DNA from: Clostridium scatologenes | Lineage (GTDB): Bacteria > Bacillota > Clostridia > Clostridiales > Clostridiaceae | Length of the DNA: 64,000 nucleotides | Direction of reading: 5' to 3' | Assembly (NCBI RefSeq): GCF_000968375.1 | Contig: NZ_CP009933.1 | Coordinates: forward strand, 1,922,001-1,986,000 | Part shown: in pieces, positions 9,230-17,877 of the stretch | Position numbering within the stretch: position 1 is the stretch's first letter | Layout of the letters: each line of letters opens with the position of its first letter | Program-made: the position numbers and the translations under genes | Notes under the pieces: generated by a model | The model's input: only the letters and a program-made list of their open reading frames with translations | The model's database searches: none | What the model was told of the DNA's origin: nothing

Positions 9230-9374
9230 GATCAACTCCTTACTTTATGTCCTTAGTTGAATTTTATCATTACAATAATAATTTTTCTATAACCATATTA
9301 AATACCAATAGATGAAACTTTTTCTATAAGGCTTTGATATAATGACAAAAGATATTTTTATTTGAAGTAGTCTT

Positions 9375-10166
9375 TCAATAACGCGGCTTTCCAAATAGCT
9401 TTTGAATTTCCACTTCTGTCAAGAATCTATACTGACCTTTTTTCACTGATTCGTCTAACATTAATCCTCCGATAGAAATCCTTTTTAAATATACCACATA
9501 ACAACCTGCTGCCTTTAACATTCGCTTTACTTGATGGTTACGCCCCTCTGTAATAGTAAGATATCCAGAGACAACTGGCTGGTTATACTGGTTTGAATCT
9601 ATATTGTTTAAATTCTCAATGGGCATTTCATGTTTAAAGTCTTTATAAATTCCACATTTATGCACTTCTATTTTTGCAGGCTTTGTTAGTATTTCGCCTT
9701 TTCCTATATAAATTCCTTGCTGTAATTGCTTCTTATTTTCCTCGTCTAAAGAACCTAAAGCCCAAAAAAAATAAGTTTTTTCCATATGCTTTTGTGGATA
9801 CATTAATTTATGTTCAAATTCACCATCATTAGTAAGTAACAATAATCCTTCTGTATCTTTGTCTAATCTTCCAACATGAAATACTCCATTCATTTTGTCA
9901 TCATCAAAAAAATCAAATATTGTTTTGTTAGTTTTATCCTTTCTTGCAGTAATGCATCCAGCCGGTTTATTAAACATATAATATACTTTTCCAGTATAAG
10001 AAACTACTTTACAAAGAAACTTAATAACATCAGAATTTTCATTAATTTCCATTGCAGGTTCTGTTATAATTTTTCCATTTACTTTGATAAAGCCTTCTTT
10101 GATATAATTCCTAACAACCTTCCTTCTTCCAACAGATGATTCTGCTAAAAATTTATCTAATCTCAT
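9375..10166 (-). CDS. Pseudouridine synthase, RsuA/RluB/RluF family
   Basis: A 263-residue enzyme that would isomerise a uridine in rRNA to pseudouridine. It has an S4 RNA-binding domain at the N terminus (MRLDKFLAESSVGRRK), then the catalytic domain with the family motif GRLDKDTEGLLLLTNDGEF, in which the first Asp is the catalytic residue, and ITEGRNHQVKRML near the C terminus. The length suits RluB/RluF/RsuA members; the exact rRNA site cannot be assigned. AAGGAAG precedes the ATG. It lies downstream of the helicase gene on the same strand, 62 bases away. Confidence 0.88.
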   Translation of the reverse strand: MRLDKFLAESSVGRRKVVRNYIKEGFIKVNGKIITEPAMEINENSDVIKFLCKVVSYTGKVYYMFNKPAGCITARKDKTNKTIFDFFDDDKMNGVFHVGRLDKDTEGLLLLTNDGEFEHKLMYPQKHMEKTYFFWALGSLDEENKKQLQQGIYIGKGEILTKPAKIEVHKCGIYKDFKHEMPIENLNNIDSNQYNQPVVSGYLTITEGRNHQVKRMLKAAGCYVVYLKRISIGGLMLDESVKKGQYRFLTEVEIQKLFGKPRY

Positions 10167-10228
10167 ATTTCATAACTTCTCTTCCTTTGTAAAATCGTTT
10201 TACCACCTAGGGCATTATAGTAAAATTC

Positions 10229-13219
10229 TCAAATAATGTCTTTAAAATACTGTGTTATTTTAGCCCTGTTTGCTGCATTTAAATTCAATATTTTACCATT
10301 AATATAAATATTTACTTTTTCTGACAAATAAATGTTTACATCGTATTTCAAATTTCTTTTTCTATACTCTAAAGACATAAATTCATTTATAATTTCCTCA
10401 AATTCTTTTAATGACATATTATGTTTAATCATTTTTTGCTCTAAAACCGCTTTTTTCAAAGAAGGTTTAACTTCCTTCATTATCTTATAAAGATTTATTT
10501 GCTTCCACCTTGCCACTCTAATATTTAAATCTCTGAAAATTTCATTTTCATCTTTTCTTATAATGGGAACATCATGAAGCTGACTTTCAAGCTTTTTTAC
10601 TGTAGGATTAACGCTGTCAAACTTGCTCATAATAAATAAATCACCATAATCATATTCAGTTCTTATAATTCTTCCATAAACCTGTTTTAAGTCTATGGAT
10701 ACAATTGGAAAATTAACCTTTGCATAAGCCTGCCAATAGTTTTTTCCTCTTTCAACTTGATTTTCTATTAAGGATTTATAAAAAGGTTCCTTACTATTGA
10801 TATTAGGCACTTTATCTAAAATCACTGTAGTCATTGCATCTCCTGGAATATCTATTCCTTCAAAATATCCCTTTGACCCTAGTAGAATATATCTTTCATC
10901 CCTGGATTTCAATTTTTCTATGTCCTTTTTACCATATACAACCTTTATTCCTAAAGCTCTTAAACTTTCTGAAGCTTCTTCTTTAAAAGCATCAAGTCTT
11001 TTTCTACTAGTAAATAGAATAATAATATTTCCTTCAACATTATGTAAAAGCTTTATAACAAATTTTTTCATTTCTTCTGAAAAAGCACATATATCGTTAG
11101 GATCAACATTCTCCATAGCATATATTACACTTTTACCTTTATAATCAAACACAGGCTTTATAGGTGGAACCTCTACTATTTCTTTATTTTGAGACTTTGC
11201 AATGTTTATTCCTAGAGTATTTCTTAAACTATTATAACCACTATCTGTACTTAATGTTGCAGATATAAAAAGACAACTCTTAACACTGCTTAGAACTTTT
11301 TCATAAAAAGCACCAGATACATCTAAAGGAATACTGGATATTTTCCACCATTTAAAAAATTTATCTACTTCAAAATAAAAACAATATCCTTCTTCACTTT
11401 GATTTATCACAGCTTCTAAAAGTCTACTGTAACTATTTATTCCTTCTACCTTTTCTGTAAGTATTTTAAGCCTTTTATCTTTTTGAAGATTAGATATATC
11501 CTTTAAAACAGAAACTGCCTTCTCCAAGCTTATGTTCAAACTGCTTAAATCTTCTTTAAGATACTCCAAATATCTTATTATACTTGACATTTTAGCATTG
11601 TTTATATTTAAATGATCCTTTATATTATAATCCTTACTTATTCCACTTTGAGTTATATAGTTTTCAAAGGAAGCTTTAATATTTGCCATTTGTCTTATGC
11701 ACTGCTCTATGCAGGATTCTACTTCACTTAAAGGCAAAGTATCCTTTTTGGCTCTCCTTGATAAATAATACAGATATCCGCTTTTTTCCGGGCTATTATA
11801 TATTTCCTTCAGATACTTTTCAAACTCATAAGAAACCAAAGCATTTTCAAAAGCATCATAAGCTTCTTGAGTGAGATTATGTGCTTCATCCACTACAATA
11901 TTTTCAAGAGGAACTATACTCTTATATGGCCACTTTAACAATAAAGAATGATTTACCACAATAAGTTGAGCTTCCTTAAGTGCTTCAACCTTTGCTGCAT
12001 AATAACATCGATCTTTATATCTACAAGCTCCCACATCACAAAGTTCCGAATCACAATTACACTGATTTATCAAGAAACCTAAATTAAACTTTTCCATTAT
12101 AGCAGGACTTATTTCCTCTATTTCTCCAATACCCTTTTCCAGCATTAGTCTTTTCAAATAGACATATCCAATGAGAGTTTTCATATTCACAGGATATTCT
12201 ATATCACCAAACCTGTCAAAACAGAGGTAATTACTTTTTCCTTTTATAAGAGTATAGCTTACATCTCTTTTCAAATTTAGTGCTTCTAAAAGATTAGGAA
12301 TATCCTTATCAACCAGTTGATTTTGCAGCCCCTTTGTATTAGTAGATACAATAACTTTCTGCTGCTTGAGATGCGTATATATAGCTGCTGGAAGTAAATA
12401 TGCCATACTTTTTCCAAGTCCAGTTGGTGCCTCCATTATGGTAATTTTACCTTTTTCCAATCCTTCTCTTATAAATTTTGATGCATCTCTCTGCTGTGGT
12501 CTTAAAGTATAACTTCTTCCATTTCTCCTCCATATTTCTTTATGTTCAAAAAGTTTTTCATAATCCTTCAGTGCAAAAACAGGATATGGTTCATTAGCTT
12601 TCTCTTCAAATTCAACAACTTTATTTTCTATAAAGCATTTTACATCCTCCATATTTACCTTTGTAATATGCTTATACCAATTCCACTTTTCCAGTTCTGT
12701 AATACTCATAGGCAGTGAATAAGCATTTTCACAATAAAAATGGCTTATAGCATAATTAATCATAAGTATTATGTCTTCTACATAACTGAATTCTGTGTAA
12801 TTATCTTCCTTATACCCAGGAATAAACTTCTTTAATAAATATTGAAGTTCAAAGGACCTAAGCTCTGGAAAAAGAATGGCAAGAAGTTCTATTATATCTA
12901 AAAATTCATTATGTCTATTAAAAAGCTTTTCTTTAAAAGTTACATCAAAACAAACCAATGGCATTTCTTCAATAAAAATTTGTAGTTTTTTAAGCACTTC
13001 CTTAAGGTTACAAGAACTATCCAGTTCCTTTTGTGTAATTCCTTTTAAAAGCTGATAATCACTTAATTCTACTAATTTATCAGGATTAACCAAGCTTGAA
13101 AACCTTGAAATCTCATTATTTTTTATTTTAACAGCACAAATCCTTATGACTTTATCATCCGTATGTGCAGTTTCTATATCTAAAAATATTACATCATTTA
13201 GTACACTATATGTTTTCAT
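10229..13219 (-). CDS. dinG: DinG/Rad3-type DNA helicase with N-terminal exonuclease-like domain
   Basis: A 996-residue protein. Residues 1-160 resemble a DEDD exonuclease domain starting VIFLDIETA, but the usual second motif (H-N-x2-F-D) is replaced by VCFDVTFKEKLF, so nuclease activity is uncertain. The helicase part has Walker A MEAPTGLGKSMAY (about 265), VVDEAHN (about 443) and QVYGRIIRTEYDYG (motif VI). Four cysteines at about 383-406 (CNCDSELCDVGACRYKDRCY) fit the iron-sulfur cluster of the XPD/DinG group. It would unwind DNA 5' to 3' during repair or at R-loops. The gene follows the histidine kinase by 28 bases and may share its transcript. Confidence 0.88.
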   Translation of the reverse strand: MKTYSVLNDVIFLDIETAHTDDKVIRICAVKIKNNEISRFSSLVNPDKLVELSDYQLLKGITQKELDSSCNLKEVLKKLQIFIEEMPLVCFDVTFKEKLFNRHNEFLDIIELLAILFPELRSFELQYLLKKFIPGYKEDNYTEFSYVEDIILMINYAISHFYCENAYSLPMSITELEKWNWYKHITKVNMEDVKCFIENKVVEFEEKANEPYPVFALKDYEKLFEHKEIWRRNGRSYTLRPQQRDASKFIREGLEKGKITIMEAPTGLGKSMAYLLPAAIYTHLKQQKVIVSTNTKGLQNQLVDKDIPNLLEALNLKRDVSYTLIKGKSNYLCFDRFGDIEYPVNMKTLIGYVYLKRLMLEKGIGEIEEISPAIMEKFNLGFLINQCNCDSELCDVGACRYKDRCYYAAKVEALKEAQLIVVNHSLLLKWPYKSIVPLENIVVDEAHNLTQEAYDAFENALVSYEFEKYLKEIYNSPEKSGYLYYLSRRAKKDTLPLSEVESCIEQCIRQMANIKASFENYITQSGISKDYNIKDHLNINNAKMSSIIRYLEYLKEDLSSLNISLEKAVSVLKDISNLQKDKRLKILTEKVEGINSYSRLLEAVINQSEEGYCFYFEVDKFFKWWKISSIPLDVSGAFYEKVLSSVKSCLFISATLSTDSGYNSLRNTLGINIAKSQNKEIVEVPPIKPVFDYKGKSVIYAMENVDPNDICAFSEEMKKFVIKLLHNVEGNIIILFTSRKRLDAFKEEASESLRALGIKVVYGKKDIEKLKSRDERYILLGSKGYFEGIDIPGDAMTTVILDKVPNINSKEPFYKSLIENQVERGKNYWQAYAKVNFPIVSIDLKQVYGRIIRTEYDYGDLFIMSKFDSVNPTVKKLESQLHDVPIIRKDENEIFRDLNIRVARWKQINLYKIMKEVKPSLKKAVLEQKMIKHNMSLKEFEEIINEFMSLEYRKRNLKYDVNIYLSEKVNIYINGKILNLNAANRAKITQYFKDII

Positions 13220-13247
13220 ATCTTCTCCTTGATAAATAAGTTAAATA

Positions 13248-14144
13248 TTAAAATACAATTTTCAATGTTAAAATATCTTCTTCAATTTCTGCATAAGCTT
13301 TAGCATTTATCTTTTCAGCAAGTAATTTCACAATAGAAAGACCTAAACCTGTACTACCTGAACTTCTTGACCTGTCAGCTATATAAAATTTTTCAAATAA
13401 TAAGTTTACATCTATTTTTTCGGGGTCTTTAACCTTATTTGCAAAGCTAAGTTCAACATTTTCTTTTCCTGTAAGTGAAATTTTAACATAGCTTGAGCCA
13501 TATTTTAATATATTAGATATTAAATTTTGAACAATCCGTTGTAAAACCATTTTATCTGCTTCAATAAAAATCGTAGTATTTGGCAAGTCAAAAATCGGCT
13601 CAATCCCTGCTTCTTTAAAGGAAACAATATTCTGCAACAAAGCATCTGAAAGAAAATTATTCAAATTAACTTTTTCTAAGTTTATATGTATATTATTATT
13701 TTCAATAACTGTTATCTCAAAAAAACTAGTAACAAGATTTTGCAATGTTTCTGATTTCTTTTTTAAAATATTTATTTTTTCTCTTTGCTTTTCTGATAGC
13801 TCACTTTTTTCTAATAATTGAAGATAACCCATTATAGAAGTAAGGGGTGTTCTTAAATCATGGGATATATTTGCAATGGAATCCTTAAGCTTTTGTTCAT
13901 CCCTTAAAACCTCTATTCTCAGCTGCTTTTGAAAATTGATATTTCTATTAATATTACCTGCAAGATATTCTATATCCCTATCCAGCAGAGATATGTCTAT
14001 TTTCTTTTCTGTTTTACCTTCTAAAATATTTTCTAACTGTTTCCCTATACTTCTTATCTGAACCTTCAAATGAAATACATAAGAAATTAGTAAAATAACA
14101 GAAAGACTTAATATTAGTATAGTAGCCATTATGATCATCCTCAT
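13248..14144 (-). CDS. Sensor histidine kinase of the ABC-2/two-component locus
   Basis: A 298-residue kinase with one N-terminal membrane helix (residues 4-24), almost no extracellular part, a DHp helix with NISHDLRTPLTSI (catalytic His near 95), and a HATPase domain with a GSTGLGLSIVK G2 box. Such kinases with little or no sensing domain usually take their signal from an adjacent ABC transporter. The gene is the last of the order ATPase, permease, permease, kinase, with 9 bases to the permease. Its cognate regulator is most likely the OmpR-type gene at 16690-17382. Confidence 0.85.
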   Translation of the reverse strand: MRMIIMATILILSLSVILLISYVFHLKVQIRSIGKQLENILEGKTEKKIDISLLDRDIEYLAGNINRNINFQKQLRIEVLRDEQKLKDSIANISHDLRTPLTSIMGYLQLLEKSELSEKQREKINILKKKSETLQNLVTSFFEITVIENNNIHINLEKVNLNNFLSDALLQNIVSFKEAGIEPIFDLPNTTIFIEADKMVLQRIVQNLISNILKYGSSYVKISLTGKENVELSFANKVKDPEKIDVNLLFEKFYIADRSRSSGSTGLGLSIVKLLAEKINAKAYAEIEEDILTLKIVF

Positions 14145-14153
14145 ATAATAAAC

Positions 14154-14888
14154 TTATTTTAATTCACATTTACGAAATATATTATAGCTTACTAATAATA
14201 TAGCACTTAATAATACTATTGAATATAGAGAAAACATTACAAATTGATACCAGGAATTATTAGTTAAAACAGTTCTTAATAAACGCATTGGATGCATAGA
14301 TATTGGTACTTTTAAAGCATTAGCATAGGCCAAATACAATGCATTAAAAAATATTGTGATAACTGATGCTGCAACTGTTCTTACTGTATCCCTAAATATT
14401 ACTCCAAAGAATATTATAACTGAAAAAATAACAAAGTCTAGTAATGCGCTACAAACTACTATTTTAAATGAAGTAACTATGGATTGTAGTATTGGGGCAT
14501 TCCATCCATACCTTAATGTGATAACTACGGCTCCCATAATAGGAAAAATGAGCATAGCTATAGTGGAAACAGCAAGTATTGAAAAAACCTTGCATAAAAA
14601 AACATTACTTCTACTATTTCCAGACATTATTTTTAATTCTATTATTCTATTTGAAAAACTTTTTCCCATTAATAATGCTATAAAAACACTGGTTAATATA
14701 ATAAACCCTGTAGAATCGTGCAGCATTGCAATAAATACTTGATATCCACCTAAAGGTAAATTGAAATAATCATTCTCCAAATAACCGCTTGCCATAAAAA
14801 TTCCAAGAATGAAATTCATGCCAATAGTTAATAGGCAAATATAATCGTGTGTAAGTTCATACATTTCCATTTTTAATAATTTTTTCAT
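14154..14888 (-). CDS. ABC-2 type permease, second subunit
   Basis: A 244-residue integral membrane protein with about six membrane segments, starting MKKLLKMEMYELTHDY. This ATG is preferred because AAGGAAG lies 8 bases upstream; the upstream GTG at 14897 would touch the ribosome binding site. Sequence style (a large N-terminal hydrophobic unit, AxLMGKSFSNR-like loop after TM2) is typical of ABC-2 permeases of lantibiotic-immunity or bacitracin-type exporters. It lies 15 bases downstream of the other permease, suggesting a heterodimer with the shared ATPase. Confidence 0.8.
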   Translation of the reverse strand: MKKLLKMEMYELTHDYICLLTIGMNFILGIFMASGYLENDYFNLPLGGYQVFIAMLHDSTGFIILTSVFIALLMGKSFSNRIIELKIMSGNSRSNVFLCKVFSILAVSTIAMLIFPIMGAVVITLRYGWNAPILQSIVTSFKIVVCSALLDFVIFSVIIFFGVIFRDTVRTVAASVITIFFNALYLAYANALKVPISMHPMRLLRTVLTNNSWYQFVMFSLYSIVLLSAILLVSYNIFRKCELK

Positions 14889-14903
14889 TTTATACACTTC
14901 CTT

Positions 14904-15629
14904 TTAATGCAGTTCTGACTTTTTAAAACATAAATATGAGGCTGTTAAAAAAAGTACTATTGTAATAAATCCAATTAATGCTGCTTTTTCAAACTGGTTT
15001 GGCACTATTGGTCTATATAAAATAAGACGCATTTGTGCTAGTGGTAATACTTTGAAAGAATTCTCCATTATATTACGTGTTGAATTTAAAAGAACAACAT
15101 TCATCAAATATACTAAAGTAGAAAATCCAACAGACTTTCCAATGTCTTTAAATATAAAAGTAATAAATACACTTATACTTGATATAGCCATTCCAAGTAA
15201 AGAAGTTACTAAAAAAGTTTTTACTAAAACATTTCCATTACTCATCAAATTATGAGAAGTATATCTGTGAAATGCATTATTGGCAATTATGCTAATAATT
15301 GGGCTTGACAAGAGTACAATATTCACTCCAATAAAATAAGCAAAAACCTTACAAATGAATATTTTTGCTCTACTGTGTCCTGCACAAACTGCATTATTTA
15401 TAGTTCTGTCAATAAAATCATTTCCAAAAGATAATGATCCAAGTAATATAGGAAATATCATAAGTAAACATGTATTATAAAAGCTGGCACCAACATTTTC
15501 ATATTGTGTAATGTATCCATAAGCATCTAAAGGTATAGTGACTCCAATAAATGTACTTATGAAAAATATTATCCAAAAACTCTTGCTTTGAAATAATTTA
15601 TAAACCTCTATGCGAAAAAGATTAATCAC
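14904..15629 (-). CDS. ABC-2 type permease, first subunit
   Basis: About 241 residues and about six membrane helices. The best start is GTG at 15629 (VINLFRIEVYKLFQSKSFW), placed 8 bases after GGAGG; an upstream ATG in the same frame would lie well inside the ATPase gene. With this start the gene overlaps the ATPase stop by 8 bases, so translation is probably coupled. The early loop SFGNDFIDRTINNAVCAGHS resembles the same loop of the second permease (SFSNRIIELKIMSGNS), showing that the two are paralogues. Confidence 0.8.
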   Translation of the reverse strand: MINLFRIEVYKLFQSKSFWIIFFISTFIGVTIPLDAYGYITQYENVGASFYNTCLLMIFPILLGSLSFGNDFIDRTINNAVCAGHSRAKIFICKVFAYFIGVNIVLLSSPIISIIANNAFHRYTSHNLMSNGNVLVKTFLVTSLLGMAISSISVFITFIFKDIGKSVGFSTLVYLMNVVLLNSTRNIMENSFKVLPLAQMRLILYRPIVPNQFEKAALIGFITIVLFLTASYLCFKKSELH

Positions 15630-16542
15630 ATTTATTACCTCCAATTCTACGAATAAAGTAATCTTCAAGATTATCTCCATCTAGAGAAATTCCAGTTATT
15701 ATTAAATTATTTCTTGATAATGCTGTTGAAACAGATTTAATGTCTTCCAAATAATCATATAAACGAATTGATTTATCTGGCATAATTTGATAGTTCATTG
15801 TATGAAGCTGTTCTTCCAAAATAGCTGCTGCTGCTGATACATCATCTACTTTAATTGAAATATGCTTTTTACATTTCTCATTTAGTTCTGCTTGAGTTAA
15901 ATTTTCTAAAATCACACCATTAGAAATGATAATATAATGATCAACAGTTTGATAAAGTTCCTCCAAGATATGGCTGGAAATTAGAATAGTCATTCCCTTT
16001 TCCTTATTTAATCTTTTTATAAGTTCCCTTATTTCCACAATACCAATAGGATCAAGTCCATTTACAGGTTCATCCAAAATTAAAAATTCAGGATCGTTAA
16101 TTAAAGCAAGAGCAATTCCTAAACGCTGTCTCATCCCCAGTGAAAAATCCTTTACCTTCTTTTTTCCCGTACCCTTTAATCCAACTAATTCTAATGTATC
16201 ATAAATAACCTTTTTATCGGGAATACCTCTTTGAATACGTTGAATTTCTAAATTTTGATAAGCTGTCATATTAGGATATAAAGCTGGAGTTTCAACCATA
16301 CAGCCTATGCGCTTTCTTTGTTGTTGAAGCTGCTTTTCTCCAGTTTGTCCAAATAAATATAATTCACCAGAAGTAGGAAAAGATAACCCAGTAATAAGTC
16401 TTATTAAAGTAGTTTTTCCTGCTCCATTTTGTCCAACAAAACCATAAGTATTTCCCTTTGCAAGCTTTATATTTATACCATCCAATGCTTGTGTATTTTT
16501 ATATTTTTTTGTTAAGTTTTTAGTTTCTAAAACGTAAGTCAT
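15622..16542 (-). CDS. ABC transporter ATP-binding protein (BcrA-like)
   Basis: A 306-residue ATPase with Walker A GQNGAGKTT, signature FSLGMRQRLG, Walker B FLILDEPVNGLDP and an accessory C-terminal domain, as in ABC-2 exporters for peptide antibiotics. It energises the two downstream permeases. It has its own promoter region, separated from the regulator gene by a terminator; two direct repeats there are likely regulator sites. AAAGGAG lies 7 bases before the ATG. Substrate unknown; a lantibiotic or similar membrane-active peptide is an inference from gene order. Confidence 0.87.
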   Translation of the reverse strand: MTYVLETKNLTKKYKNTQALDGINIKLAKGNTYGFVGQNGAGKTTLIRLITGLSFPTSGELYLFGQTGEKQLQQQRKRIGCMVETPALYPNMTAYQNLEIQRIQRGIPDKKVIYDTLELVGLKGTGKKKVKDFSLGMRQRLGIALALINDPEFLILDEPVNGLDPIGIVEIRELIKRLNKEKGMTILISSHILEELYQTVDHYIIISNGVILENLTQAELNEKCKKHISIKVDDVSAAAAILEEQLHTMNYQIMPDKSIRLYDYLEDIKSVSTALSRNNLIITGISLDGDNLEDYFIRRIGGNKCD

Positions 16543-16584
16543 AGTTACATCTCCTTTGCTTTTCTATATTTTCATTTTAAAAAT

Positions 16585-16629
16585 TTTATATAAAGAAAAA
16601 CTTAAATCAATTCTAAAGAAAACCTTAAA
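16585..16629 (-). promoter_or_regulatory. Direct repeats at the ABC operon promoter (candidate response-regulator site)
   Basis: On the plus strand TAAAGAAAAACTTAAA (16591-16606) and TAAAGAAAACCTTAAA (16614-16629) differ in one of 16 bases and are 23 bp apart. On the minus strand they sit just before a -10 TATAAA (16590-16585); no good -35 is present. OmpR-type regulators bind such tandem repeats and replace the -35. Confidence 0.5.
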
Positions 16630-16645
16630 TAATTTTCAACATAAG

Positions 16646-16674
16646 AAATAAGCAGGTGTTGTTCCTGCTTATTT
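16646..16674 (-). terminator. Terminator after the response regulator
   Basis: AAATAAGCAGG-tgttgtt-CCTGCTTATTT, a perfect 11-bp stem directly downstream of the regulator stop codon. It separates the regulator from the ABC operon. Confidence 0.7.
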
Positions 16675-16689
16675 ATATTAGTATATAAT

Positions 16690-17382
16690 TTATTCATGCA
16701 ACTTATAGCCCATTCCCCAAATGGTTTCTATATATTCTTCATTAGGATTTGCACTTTTAAGTTTATTTCTAATATTGCTTATATGAACATTTAATGTATT
16801 ATCCTCACTAAAATATTCCTCTTTCCAAATGCTTTCAAATAAATTAGCCTTTGAAAAAACTTTTTGCGGATGACTTAATAATAACAACAAAATGCCATAC
16901 TCCTTTGATGTGAGCACTAATGTATTCCCATTTACTATTACCTTTTTTTCTTCTTCATTTAAAGTAATGTCTTTATAAGTTAAAATTAGCTCTTTTTCAA
17001 TTGTACTTGATGTATCTGACTTACAACGTCTTAAATTGCTCTCTATCCTTGCTAGTACTTCATTTAAATCAAAGGGCTTGGTCACATAATCATCTGCACC
17101 CAAACGTAATAAATCCACCTTTGTATGTACCATATCTTTAGCAGATAATATTATTACAGGAATATCCGAAAAAGAACGAAGTTCTCTTAATATTTCATCC
17201 CCACTTTTAAATGGCAGCATTAAATCCAAAAGAACTAAATTATAATTTAAAGTCCTTAACTCCCTCATGCCATCTATTCCAGTATGAGATACTTTTATAT
17301 CATATCCGCTTTCCTCCAAAAATTCCTTAAGTAAACTACAAATTTCCAAGTCATCTTCTATAATTAAAATCTTTTTCTGCAT
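16690..17382 (-). CDS. OmpR-family response regulator
   Basis: About 230 residues. The receiver domain has the acidic pair (IIEDD), the phospho-acceptor Asp in LVLLDLMLPFKSG (about residue 54), the Lys in YVTKPFDLNE, and a C-terminal winged helix ending in VWGMGYK-like TIWGMGYKLHE. The start is taken at the ATG at 17382, after GGTGA; the reading frame extends four codons further to a TTG without a better ribosome binding site. A small ORF with its own promoter lies 48 bases upstream on the same strand. The partner kinase is at the far end of the ABC operon, split from the regulator by three genes. Confidence 0.87.
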   Translation of the reverse strand: MQKKILIIEDDLEICSLLKEFLEESGYDIKVSHTGIDGMRELRTLNYNLVLLDLMLPFKSGDEILRELRSFSDIPVIILSAKDMVHTKVDLLRLGADDYVTKPFDLNEVLARIESNLRRCKSDTSSTIEKELILTYKDITLNEEEKKVIVNGNTLVLTSKEYGILLLLLSHPQKVFSKANLFESIWKEEYFSEDNTLNVHISNIRNKLKSANPNEEYIETIWGMGYKLHE

Positions 17383-17429
17383 TTTTATCACCAACCAAAT
17401 TACTTTTTTAACTCAATCCATATAATAAA

Positions 17430-17552
17430 TTAACCAATTTTTTCAGATGACAATGAAGGTGAGTTTTCCTTCTTACTTCGGAAAACTAATTTATTTTTAA
17501 GCTCTAAATATTTTTCATAGAACATTTTCTCATTTTTAAATAAAGGCTCCAT
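17430..17552 (-). CDS. Small ORF (40 residues) heading the two-component locus
   Basis: ATG at 17552 to TAA at 17430. The start is preceded by TAGGAGGTGG, one of the strongest ribosome binding sites in the window, and by a good promoter. The peptide begins MEPLFKNEKMFYEKYLELKN and is charged and amphipathic in the first half, with a basic RSKK step and a Ser-rich tail (NSPSLSSEKIG). There is no cysteine, no signal peptide and no membrane helix. It ends 48 bases before the response regulator gene. I do not recognise a family. It could be a precursor or signal peptide, a small regulator, or a leader ORF controlling the regulator. Confidence 0.6.
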   Translation of the reverse strand: MEPLFKNEKMFYEKYLELKNKLVFRSKKENSPSLSSEKIG

Positions 17553-17585
17553 TAAAATCCACCTCCTACTATTTGTATATTACTA

Positions 17586-17614
17586 AGTATATACTATACG
17601 CTTCAGCTTATCAA
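17586..17614 (-). promoter_or_regulatory. Promoter of the small ORF and response regulator
   Basis: TTGATA (17614-17609) and TATACT (17591-17586), spacer 17, with the palindrome AGTATATACT over the -10. About 35 bases to the small ORF start. Confidence 0.55.
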
Positions 17615-17877
17615 ACAGAGGATTTCAGTAGGCTTCTATTGACTATTAAATGCACTTATTTAATTTAACGGAAAAATTACAATTTATGTAACACTTCCCA
17701 ATTACAAGGATTTTGTTGTATATTATAATAAGAGGATATATAATTTGGTAACATTTATTATTTGATAGTTGAAAAAAATTTAAAATTTTAATGTCTAAAA
17801 GGTTACATAAATTAATTGTTTGTGAAATCCCATAAGCAACTATAATAATAAATACAGCCGATATAGGGGGTTTTAAA

